Assembly: GCA_028571685.1 (NCBI GenBank)
Contig: CM053146.1
Span: 117,465,431 to 117,529,430 of the forward strand
Length of the DNA: 64,000 nucleotides
Reading direction: 5' to 3'
Origin: Heterohyrax brucei
Lineage: Eukaryota > Chordata > Mammalia > Hyracoidea > Procaviidae
In this document: positions 55,546-64,000 of the stretch, one piece after another
Position numbering within the stretch: the stretch's first letter is position 1
Layout of the letters: each line of letters begins with the position of its first letter
The notes under the pieces: model-generated
Told to the model about the DNA's origin: nothing
Database searches by the model: none
The model's input: the letters and a program-made list of their open reading frames with translations, nothing else
Made by a program: the position numbers and the translations under genes

Positions 55546-56394
55546 TGAAAAACTGGAAAGCAGCAGTCCACAGGAGGAGAGAGATCTGGGCTCAATACTT
55601 CTGTCCTACTGTTGTGCATGTTCCTCATCCCCAGCGCCCCTCCCAAAATCACCCAGGACTCAGAGAATTCTTCAGGGGAAAAATAACCCTGTAAATGATT
55701 CATACTACAGTGCTACTTAATCCATGTCCATTCTTTCTCAGAAGTATTTGCAATGTAAGAGTCCAGTAGCAATGAGCAATGCTTGATACAAAATAATGAA
55801 TCACTCCTGCTGGAAGTTTAGGCATTTGTAGAAATTTCATGAGGAGCGAGGGAAGGAGTGATGGGGTGGTGAGGAGTCTCTTCCTTACACCCAGAATGAT
55901 ACCTTCTATAAAAACACAGTACAAACTTGACTTCTTTTGGAGCAGTCATCAGATAGCTCTTGATACACAATGTTCATATTGTATGCATGCGAGCACATTA
56001 TTTTTTAAATGTTGCCTTTCAAATGTTGAGATCATGAACTTTCAATCAAAATAATCGTGTGTCTACAGTCAGCAGAAAAATATGTATTTATTTCCAACTT
56101 ATGTTCTCTTCCTCATTTTTTGAACTTTCGTGTCAGAAAAAATAAGTGGAAGAGTTCTTTCAATAACTAGCAAACCTTTTTAAAACCCCATTTGCTCTTA
56201 CCTCACTTCTATTAGTACACCAAAAATTTGGAAAATGCCTTACCTAAATCATACTCTGGTCTCGAATGGCAGGTGAACATCCACATTATACTTATAAGTA
56301 ATTTGTACTATAATAATTATTGACATTCTCATATCTGAGTCTTGTTTCCAGAGATAGCCACAATAACCCCACTCAACTACATATTTTTCTTTAG
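55546..56394. other. Unassigned AT-rich DNA
   Basis: No gene or repeat recognised. Confidence 0.4.
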
Positions 56395-56850
56395 AATGAC
56401 TTTGACACTCATGCCATCAGTATGTAGGGTCTGCTTCCTCTTCTTGTGAATGTAAACTTGCTTTGACCAAAAGAATATAGCAGAAAGGATGATGTGTCAT
56501 TTCTAAGTCTAGGCCTTTGCCCTTTGCCCTCTTGGAGTCTCAAGCATCCATGTAAATAATTCCAGACTATACTGCTAGAAGGAAAGTCTCCTAGAGAAGT
56601 GCCAAAGAGCCCTAGGTGACAGCCAACACCCATGCCCCCGACATGTGAGTGAGGCTACTGTATGTTCCCCTTCCAGCCATGGTCATGACCAGCTGGTATC
56701 ACATAGAGCAGATGTAAACCTTCCTCACTGAGCCATCTCCCAATTACAGATCCACAGAAACATAAGCAAATAAAATGTTGTTTTAAGCCTTTATATTTTG
56801 AGGTATGTGGTTTGTTATACCATAGCAAGTTATCACCAACATATCCATGC
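56395..56850 (+). mobile_element. MLT1-type LTR, older subfamily
   Basis: GACATGTGAGTGAGGCTACT, CCCCTTCCAGCCATGGTCAT and GCAAATAAAATGTTGTTTTA with AGCCTTTATATTTTGAGG are typical of the 3' half of older MLT1 LTRs. The upstream part is compatible. Confidence 0.68.
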
Positions 56851-56867
56851 TCCCTTTCTTCTGTGGC

Positions 56868-57065
56868 AGTGTTTTTCAAGCTGTTGTCGTGTACCAGAAG
56901 TATAAGCAACATTTGAAAGCTTATTAAAAACACAGATTTGGGGGCCATGTCCCAGATCTACTGAGTGAGAAGTCCTGCTAAATGGGAAGCGGGGCCCAGA
57001 ATCTGTGTTTCAGCAAGCTCCCCAGGTAATTCTGATATATTTTGAAATTTTAGAAACACTGTTGT
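56868..57065. mobile_element. MER20/MER5-type hAT MITE
   Basis: GGCAGTGTTTTTCAAGCTG start, CTTATTAAAAACACAGATTT, CAGATCTACTGAGTGAGAAG, GCGGGGCCCAGAATCTGTGT and AGAAACACTGTTG end give mirrored termini of a small hAT element. Confidence 0.72.
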
Positions 57066-57069
57066 ATGG

Positions 57070-57645
57070 CAGTAGAATTTCCAATGTCAGTACCTATGGC
57101 CACATGGCATAAAGACCACATTTCTAACCGCCCTTCCAGCAATGTAAGAATACTTGATTCAGTCTGGCCAGTGAAAAGTAAAGAAAAATGAGAAAAGGAG
57201 TATTTATTTCTTTGTCCCTTTCATGTTTGCGCTGCAACTCAGATATAATGACTGGAGCGCCAGAAGCTGTCATGAGATGGTCCTGGGAAATGAATCCACG
57301 CACAGCAGGGCATAAGATCAAAAGAATCCAGAGTCCTGACACTGATGTGTGTGGAATGCCCATGTGAGCCCTGGACTGACACACTAACTGCCTTAACATG
57401 AAAGAAAAATCTTTAAATCCACTGCAATAGAGTTGAGTCTGACTCACAGCGACCCTAGAGGTCAGAGTAGAACTGCCCCCATAGAGTTTCCAAGAAGCAC
57501 CTGGTGGAATTGAACTGCTGATCATTTGGTTAGCAAATGTAGCACGTAACCACTATGCCACCAGGGTTTCCCTATCTTCTTTAAGCCCCTTTTATTGTTA
57601 AGTTTTCAGTCTCTCACAGCTAAATCTGATCCTAACTAATGCATG
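57070..57645 (+). mobile_element. Possible ancient LTR-like repeat, split by an AfroSINE
   Basis: GAGATGGTCCTGGGAAATGA and ACTGACACACTAACTGCCTT, then after the SINE TTTAAGCCCCTTTTATTGTT and GATCCTAACTAATGCA. The shape (TTTAAGCC, CTAAT end) is LTR-like, but I cannot name the family. Confidence 0.4.
57412..57570 (-). mobile_element. AfroSINE, short form, minus strand
   Basis: CCACTGCAATAGAGTTGAGT, AGAACTGCCCCCATAGAGTT and ACTATGCCACCAGGGTTTCC, nearly intact. Confidence 0.9.
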
Positions 57646-57679
57646 ATCATAAATAAAGCCATCCAGCATCCCATCAACT

Positions 57680-57885
57680 ATTGTTGTTGCTAGTTGACAT
57701 CAAGTTGGCTCTGACCCAAGGAAACCTTCCATATAACGGAACAGAACTTTGCCCAGTCCTGTGCTGTCTTTACAGTCGTTGGTGTATTTGAGCCCATTGC
57801 TGTAGCTGTTTTTGTCAGTCAGCCTCATTGAGGGTTTTCCTCTTTTTGGTTGACCCTGTACTTCATTGACCATGATGTTCTTTTT
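57680..57885 (-). mobile_element. RTE 3' end, minus strand
   Basis: TTGTTGTTGCTAGTTGACAT opens with the reversed 3' end. TTTGCCCAGTCCTGTGCTGT, GAGCCCATTGCTGTAGCTGT and CTCATTGAGGGTTTTCCTCT follow the RTE 3' UTR and C-terminus. Strongly truncated. Confidence 0.82.
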
Positions 57886-57929
57886 TTTTCTCACCTAGCA
57901 AGAGAATATTTTATTTTCTTCACATGTTG

Positions 57930-58115
57930 CATATTACATTATTTGTTTCTTCAGTTTTTATGAACTTTTCCCTATTTGACTGGAAATTCCATGAGAGCAG
58001 TTCTGTTAGCATTGAATCCCCAGCGTGCAACACACTTCTACCCTTACAACAGGGACTTGGTGACTCTTTACTAAATTGGATGGACAGATGGAACGATGAA
58101 GGCAGGCAAAATATA
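57930..58115 (+). mobile_element. L2 LINE 3' end
   Basis: GGAAATTCCATGAGAGCAGT and GCATTGAATCCCCAGCGTGC match the L2 3' UTR. The end is degraded to a GGATGGACAGATGG stretch. Confidence 0.58.
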
Positions 58116-58544
58116 TTCTGTCCAGACAGTTTTTTGTATTGACATGCTGACTAAGCTTCAAAATACTGAATGACTGACAGAACTGTTCTCCCACATCCCA
58201 TCCCTGTTCCAAACTTTAATCTGAATAAGAAGTAATAATACTGATAAATAACACTTTTAAAAGCCTTAAAATATGCCATGGACAAATTTCAATACAGGAT
58301 AGCCGACAAAACAGCTAACTAATACTCCATAAAAATGCCAAAGTTACCAAAACCAAGCAACTGAGCAACTGTCACAGCCAAAAGGAGTCTAAGGAGACAT
58401 GACAACTAAATATCCTAGATGGGGTCTTAGAACAGAAAGAGGAAAAACAAGGAAATTAGGTGAAAAAACAAGGAAATATGGATAAACCATGGACTTTTAT
58501 TAATAATGTACAAATATTGGTTCATTAATTTTAACAAATGTACC
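58116..58544. other. Unassigned AT-rich DNA
   Basis: No gene or repeat recognised. Confidence 0.4.
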
Positions 58545-58552
58545 ATACTATT

Positions 58553-58747
58553 ATAAACAAACAAAAAAACTGTTGCCATCAAGTTGGTTCAAGCTCAGAG
58601 TACGAATGCCCCATAGAGTTTCCAAGGCTGCAATTTTTATGGGAGCAGGCTGCAACATCTTTCTCCCACGGAGCAGCTGGTGGGTTCAAACCACTGACTT
58701 TTGGGTTAGTAGCCAAGAACTTAACCACTGTGCCACCAGAGCTCCTT
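58553..58747 (-). mobile_element. AfroSINE, long form, minus strand, with target duplication
   Basis: CTGTTGCCATCAAGTTGGTT, CAAGGCTGCAATTTTTATGG, GCAACATCTTTCTCCCACGG and CTGTGCCACCAGAGCTCC. ATACTATT flanks it at 58,545-58,552 and 58,748-58,755. Confidence 0.92.
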
Positions 58748-58755
58748 ATACTATT

Positions 58756-60039
58756 GTTGAATGCTAATTACAGGGGAAACTGTGCCAGAAGGGTGGAGGG
58801 AAGGCATACACAAACTCACTATACTATCTGTCCACCTCTTCTATAACTTTAAAACTAGTCTGAAATATGAAGTCTACTGATTTTAAAAAACTACCAAGGG
58901 CTGTTACATGTATTCACTTATATTATGTATATTAATCCTCACAACAATTCATGAAAATATTGTACTGTGAAATATATATTATGATGAGTTTCTATTTCAC
59001 AAACACAAGATAGTACATTAAATTCTGTTTCCACAAGTCCTTGAAGCTTAGACTATACATTTCTTCCAGATCAAATGTATTTGGGATTCAGTGATTTAAA
59101 TAACATGTAATGATTTCTGTGTGCAGCCAGGAACCAGGGCTGGGTCACTCTATGAGCAGAGTCAAAATTGGGAGGGAAGAAGGGGCTCTACAGCTGAATT
59201 CTAAAGGGTACAGGCAAACATTTTAAAGAGTGCACAACTCTAAAATGTGTTGTACTTACATGTTGACAGCACACACACTCTAATGGATAGTAACAACTGA
59301 ACTTGACATCTATTAGCAGTAATAATGACTTAAATACGAAGCCACCAGATGGCACACGTTGTTAAGAACATATAAGTCATACATCATGAGTTATAAATCT
59401 GATTGGAAGGTAGGTTTTATTGTCTTGTCCCAGGAGCCAAAATCGCTAGGGAAGGCTCTAGCTCTGAGTACTATCTCTGACTTATACTGAGACAGTATTT
59501 CAGGTGAGAAAAACCTCTGTAGGTTATTGCATTCCTTTCCAAAGATATTCACTGTGAATTTCCTTAGCTATGACTTTTGACTGACCAAACCATGGCTAGC
59601 AGAACACTGGCTACCCAACTGACCAAAACAAAAATCTAGTGCCTTTGCTCATCAAATTGAAATTCCCGTCCGATGCAGTTTACCCATGAATTGTTGGCAG
59701 TACTCACTATGATAACCTGGTACACTCAGACAAAAATAACCTTCAATGAAGAAATACTTTACAAAAGGTATTGCCCATGTGGTTTCACTTGGATACTGTA
59801 AACTGTGATCAACAAGTAATGTCTAATTCAAATAGCCACCTGAAACCATACCCTAGGGAGTTCTTTGCATCTGTTGATTGCATTGTCTCTCCTGGTTCCT
59901 TCACCTCTCTCACTCTGTTATTCTTATAAACTCAGCTGGCACATTAGATCTTTCACAGAGTCTCAGGAGGTCCATTTCTAATACGTTCCCACGACACTTT
60001 GTACAGACCTCAGTCAAAGGATTTATTACAACTCTGTAC
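58756..60039. other. Unassigned AT-rich DNA
   Basis: About 1.3 kb with no recognised gene or repeat. Confidence 0.4.
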
Positions 60040-61140
60040 AATTCAACAAGCATTTCATGAGTTCCTATGAGGTACTGCTATAGGCATTTTGGAATCCTTA
60101 GTGAATAAATGTCTGCCCTTGGAGGGAAACACAAATGATAAATAATAAAAATATAACATATAAATAAATATTTCAGCATGGATAGTGCCAACTGTTAACA
60201 TGTTTAGCTGCCAATCAAATGTAAGAGGTTAAGTCCACCCAGAGACATCTGAGAGAAAGGCTTGGTGATCTACTTCCCAAAAAATCAGCCATTGGAAACG
60301 TTACAAGAGCTCAGTTCTACTCTGACACATGCGGGGTTGCTATGAGTTGAATTTGACCTGACAGGAATTGGTGTTTTTTTGTTTTTTTATAATGATAAGT
60401 GCTATAGAAAAAGAAAATGTGTAGTGGGTAAATGGTGAAAGGTGAACTAGGGGACAGGCACCACGGGGTGTAGTTTGTCGCATTAAGTAGGACAGTTAAG
60501 ATCTCACGTGAGGGCGTGAGATTTGAGCAAAGACTTGAAGGAGGCGAAGGAGCTAATTCTGTGGATCCTTGAAAGAGGAAGCTTCCAGACTGAAGAAATA
60601 TCTTCAGCTGGAGGAGGATCCTCAGGAGATACATGCCTGGGGAATTTGAGAAACAGCCAGGAGGCCAGAGGTCTGCAGGAAAGTTCACCAGAATGGACTT
60701 GGGTAGTGAAGACAGAAGTGAAGCAGGGAGCGTAGACTAGGAAAGGCCTGTAAGTCATGACAAAGATTTGACCTCTACCCTGAGCAAAATGGGGAGCATT
60801 ATTGGGTTTTAAGTAGAGAAGAGACAAGACTTAACTTAGTTTTGCAAGAAGCAGAAAAACCTGTTAGGAGGTAATTGCAGGTGAGGGATGATGGTGACGA
60901 TGCCTCAGGCCAGAGGAGGAGTAGTGGAGGAGGGGAAGGAAGCAGGTTCTGGACTCAGCATCTCAGCGGACTGGATGGGGCTTGTCAGATACAGAGGGGA
61001 GCCAGGGAGGACTCCACAGACTTTGTTCTCAGCAACTGCTATGATGGAGTTACCGGGACTGAGGTGAGAAAAACTGTGGAAGAGACAGATCAGGATGGGA
61101 AGATCGGGAATTCAGAAAAGGATCTGAATCTGGCTGCTTC
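60040..61140 (-). mobile_element. Long L2 LINE relic, minus strand, split by an AfroSINE
   Basis: AATTCAACAAGCATTTCATG (reversed L2 end), GATAAGTGCTATAGAAAAAG, GAGATTTGAGCAAAGACTTG, GGAAAGGCCTGTAAGTCATG, CAAAATGGGGAGCATTATTG and AGGTAATTGCAGGTGAGGGA trace L2 over roughly 900 bp of its own sequence. Overlapping open frames on both strands are by-products. Confidence 0.72.
60187..60388 (+). mobile_element. AfroSINE, third form, in L2
   Basis: AGCTGCCAATCAAATGTAAG core, AGAAAGGCTTGGTGATCTAC middle segment, and GGTTGCTATGAGTTGAATTT tail with a T-rich end. Confidence 0.84.
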
Positions 61141-61150
61141 CTGAAAACTC

Positions 61151-61671
61151 TGTTTTAGTCAGCTAGCTGCTCTAACAGAAATACCACAAATTGGATGGCT
61201 TTAACAAAGGAAAGTTCTGGTCGGCTACACATCCAAATTGAGGGTGTCTACTCCCTCTGTTGACTCTGGAGAAAAGTCCTTGTGTTGTGTCAGTCTTTGG
61301 TCAGGGAGCATCTTGGTACAGGAAATTCAAGTCTGAAGGACACGCTTTTCTCCTGGTGCTGCTTTCTTGATGGTATGAGGTTCCCAACTCTGCTTGTTTC
61401 CTTTTCCTTTTATCCCTTGTAGGATAAAAGGTGCTGCAAGCCACACTCCAGGGAAATTCCCTTCACAGTGTAGCAGGCAGGTGACTTTAGGAAGGGATTT
61501 ACAGTCCCACCCTAACCCTCTCTAAAACAATCCACTCTGAACCACAGGCAGGGGTTAGGATTTAGAGCATCAGAAAACGACAAGGGGGAGGTCAGTCACA
61601 GGATACGGGGAATCCTGGCCCAGCCAAATTACTACACATATTTTGAGGGGGCCACAATTCATTCCATGACA
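61151..61671 (-). mobile_element. Solo MaLR-like LTR, minus strand
   Basis: The reverse complement starts TGTCATGGAATGAATTGTGG, continues with AATTTGGCTGGGCCAGGATT, and ends AGCTAGCTGACTAAAACA. It is the same family as the LTRs at 25.5 and 47-49 kb. Flanks AACTC and CCCTC could be a decayed 5-bp duplication. Confidence 0.82.
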
Positions 61672-61954
61672 CCCTCTGTTGGCACTTTCTGGTAAGACCA
61701 ATCAAGTATGGGGAGAGCATCAGTGATTTGAAAGAAAATGTGGGATTCGGCAGAGGAGCTGAAATTTTAGAGATTTCCAACATATTTGCCATCACAGAGA
61801 ACAACACTGTGAGAAAAAACATGGACTTACAAAGGACACGGAAGTTTTCTTCACTGTTTTGAGCTTTCTCTTGGAAAGGAAATAATAGCAACTCCCTCCT
61901 AGGATTGTTCCATGAGTAAAATGAAAGAATCCACATTTAACACCACTGTTGGAG
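61672..61954. other. Unassigned DNA
   Basis: Nothing recognised. The 114-codon antisense frame at 61,592-61,936 begins in this stretch and runs on into the LTR to its left. Confidence 0.4.
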
Positions 61955-62165
61955 TATTCAGTTTGGTTCCCTCAGTTCACATCAATTAACAGGCACAGAA
62001 GAGATGAGTTCAATAAAAGGGATGAGCAAAACTTTGCCTTGGCCTTGAGGCACTTATAGTCTAATAGGTCAAACAGATACATCAATGGGCAACACAGTTC
62101 ATGACTTGTGATTGGTGCTCTGCCACTGTGTGCAGCAAGCTCTGAGAGAGATGTAACAATTTAGG
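61955..62165 (-). mobile_element. Possible L2 fragment, minus strand
   Basis: GCCTTGAGGCACTTATAGTC and AACAGATACATCAATGGGCA resemble the reversed L2 3' UTR. Confidence 0.42.
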
Positions 62166-62504
62166 GCAAGCCTTAAAGCAAAAGAGACACGGTGCTTTTA
62201 AAACACCATTTGAATTAATGATATATTATGGATAATTCTAGTAAATATTCCTGAGCTGCAGCAGCTGCATAAGCATTTACAGCTCTTTCACATCTTGTAT
62301 CACATAGGCAACAAATGTGTATATTATTTGTTTAATCTTGGCATAAACATGATAGATTAGATGACAGAAAAGCTCCGACAATGATTCAGCCCCAGCTTCC
62401 TGGAAACGTAGGAAACACTGACCCAAAATTACAAAAGTATTGTGACTGATTCAGCTCAAAATTTCAGTCACAAAAACTATTTAGTATTGTGCAATTAGAT
62501 AACT
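62166..62504. other. Unassigned AT-rich DNA
   Basis: No gene or repeat recognised. Confidence 0.4.
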
Positions 62505-64000
62505 CTGTTGTTAGTTGTTTTCCAGACAGCTCTAACTCACGGTGACCTCACGTACAACAGAATGAAACACTGCCCAGGCCTGCACAACCCTCAGCAATCA
62601 CTGGCATGTCTCAGCTCACCGCTGCAGCCACTATGTCAATCCATCCTTTAAATGGTCTTCTCTTCTGCTGACTCTCTACTCCCCCAAGCATAATGCTCTC
62701 TAGTGACTGGTCTCTCCTGATAACATCTCCAAAGTATGTGAGAGAAAGTGTCACCATCCTAGCTTCCAAGGAGCACTCTATCTGTACTTCTTCCAAAACA
62801 AGCTTCTTCATTCTTCTTGCAGTCAGCAGTATATTTTGTATTCTTTACCAACATAATTAAAAGCTCTTCCTTATTCATTGTCCAGTTTTTGCACGCATAT
62901 GTGGCAACTGAAAATACTATGGCTTGAATATGACACACCTTCGTCCTCAAAGTGACACCTTGCATTTCAACACTTTAAAGAGGTGTTTTGTTTTCTTTAT
63001 TTCGAGGTATAATCCATACTGAAGGCTGCAGTCTGTGATGTTCATCAATTGCTTCATGTCTTTTTGCACTTTTTAGCAGACAAATTTCGGTCATCTGCAT
63101 ATCACAAATCATTATGGAGTCTTCCTCCAATCCTGATGGCACATTCTTCATAAAGCCCAGCTTTTCATATTATTTGCTCAGCATATAAAAGCAAAAAGTG
63201 AAAGGTGAAAGCATACGACTCTGATTCACACCTTTCCTGATTTTAAAGCATGCAATATTCCCTTGTTCTGTTTGAACAACTGCCTTTCGGTACAAGTTCC
63301 TCATGAGCAAAATTAAATATGCTGGAATTCCCACTCTTTACAATGTTATCATAATTTGTTATGAGTCACACAACTCAATATGTTCGCATAGTGAATAAAA
63401 CATAGGCAAGCATCTTTCTGATATTCCCTACTTTTAGCCAAGAGCCATCCAACATTAGCAATGATATTCTTCATTCCATGTCCTCTCCTGAATCTGGTCT
63501 GACTTTCAGGCAGTTCTGTCAGTGCTCGCTACAAGCACTTTTTAAATTACCTTCAGCACAATTTTACTGCATATGATATTGTTGGATAATTTCTACATTC
63601 TGTGGGTTGGTGAGGTAATTCTCTTTCAGATTTCTTGGCACAAGTGATTGACTACCCCCAGCACTGCCGCTGTTTGTCGAAACATCTCGACTGGCATTCT
63701 GTCGATTTCTTGAGCCTTCCTTTTCTCCAGTAACTTCAGCTCAGTTTGGACTTCTTCCTTCAGTATCGTCAGTTCTTGACCACATGCTTCCTCCTGAAAT
63801 GCCTTAACAATGACCAATTCTTTTTTTTGCAGAATGACTCTGTATATTCCCTCTGTTTTCTTTTGATGTTTCCTGCATCATTCAATATTTTGCCCATACA
63901 ATCTTTCAAAATTGCAGCTCAAGGTTTAAATTTTGTCTTCATTCAGAAATGACAACCAGATTCTTTGTTTTGGTTTTCTAACTCCAGTCTTTGCACATTT
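62505..64000 (-). mobile_element. RTE (BovB-like) LINE, minus strand, runs off the window
   Basis: The largest RTE copy here. Reading right to left on the minus strand: a pre-RT segment EVQTELKLLEKRKAQEIDRM and PVEMFRQTAAVLGVVNHLCQ (63,626-63,817); then reverse transcriptase DNA with an intact YADD coding box at 63,090-63,101; the C-terminal region (SIMLGGVESQQKRRPFKGWI, from 62,611-62,811); and the 3' end near 62,505. Compared with the copy at 17.5 kb, about 160-170 bp after the YADD region are missing, with the joint near 62,985. Frameshifts and stops show it is a dead copy. The endonuclease part would lie beyond the right edge. Confidence 0.87.

Noticed and set aside
1..64000. CRISPR array, prophage, operon or other prokaryote-type system
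   Set aside because: There are no regularly spaced repeats, gene-dense strands or ribosome-binding sites; the repeat content is purely mammalian.

Overview
This window looks like nuclear DNA from an afrotherian mammal, most likely an elephant. The evidence is repeat content, not genes. About 40 pieces of the tRNA-derived AfroSINE family lie on both strands, recognisable by an AACCAAAAGG core and a tail resembling GAGTCGGAATCGACTCGACG. With them are RTE-type (BovB-like) LINE copies whose 3' ends share that tail, an L1 whose 3' UTR I recognise as the afrotherian type, and old mammalian repeats (L2, MIR, MER5A/MER20-type hAT elements, MLT1/MaLR LTRs). Names come from memory of consensus sequences; no search was run and most boundaries are good to about 5-20 bases.

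I found no protein-coding gene, functional tRNA, rRNA, CRISPR array or operon. Almost all open frames fall inside repeats or are short chance frames in AT-rich DNA. The one stretch that reads somewhat like an exon (21,963-22,162) is listed as a finding, not annotated as a gene. The window is probably intergenic or deep intronic.

Layout. 1-17 kb: MaLR LTR pieces with an AfroSINE insertion, MIR and L2 relics, and two SINEs with a tRNA-Gly-like head and an RTE-like tail (9.4 and 13.3 kb). 17.0-18.4 kb: three AfroSINEs in a row followed by an RTE 3' end. 19-31 kb: many AfroSINEs, a second RTE copy, a solo MaLR-like LTR that split an AfroSINE (25.4-26.0 kb), a MER5A, an MLT1 LTR and an L2 relic. 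31-39 kb: MIR and L2 relics, MLT1 LTRs, an RTE tail and long stretches of unassigned DNA. 38.9-46.7 kb: a nest in which an apparently full-length but dead L1 (minus strand, about 6.6 kb) interrupts an LTR and is itself interrupted by several AfroSINEs. 47.0-49.4 kb: a non-autonomous MaLR-type element with both LTRs, a primer binding site, a perfect 5-bp target duplication and another LTR nested in its 5' LTR. 53.0-55.3 kb: an LTR holding an AfroSINE and a 5'-truncated L1, each with clear target duplications. 56-64 kb: LTRs, a 1.1-kb L2 relic and a 1.5-kb RTE copy that runs off the right edge.

The elements form a partnership of copying machines and passengers. L1 and RTE encode, or once encoded, the enzymes. 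AfroSINEs and the tRNA-Gly SINE carry RTE-like 3' ends and probably used RTE enzyme. MaLR elements have no visible coding capacity and depended on an ERVL-type provider. The nesting gives a relative order: L2/MIR and MLT1 first, then MaLR and L1 insertions, then many AfroSINEs, although one LTR is clearly younger than an AfroSINE.
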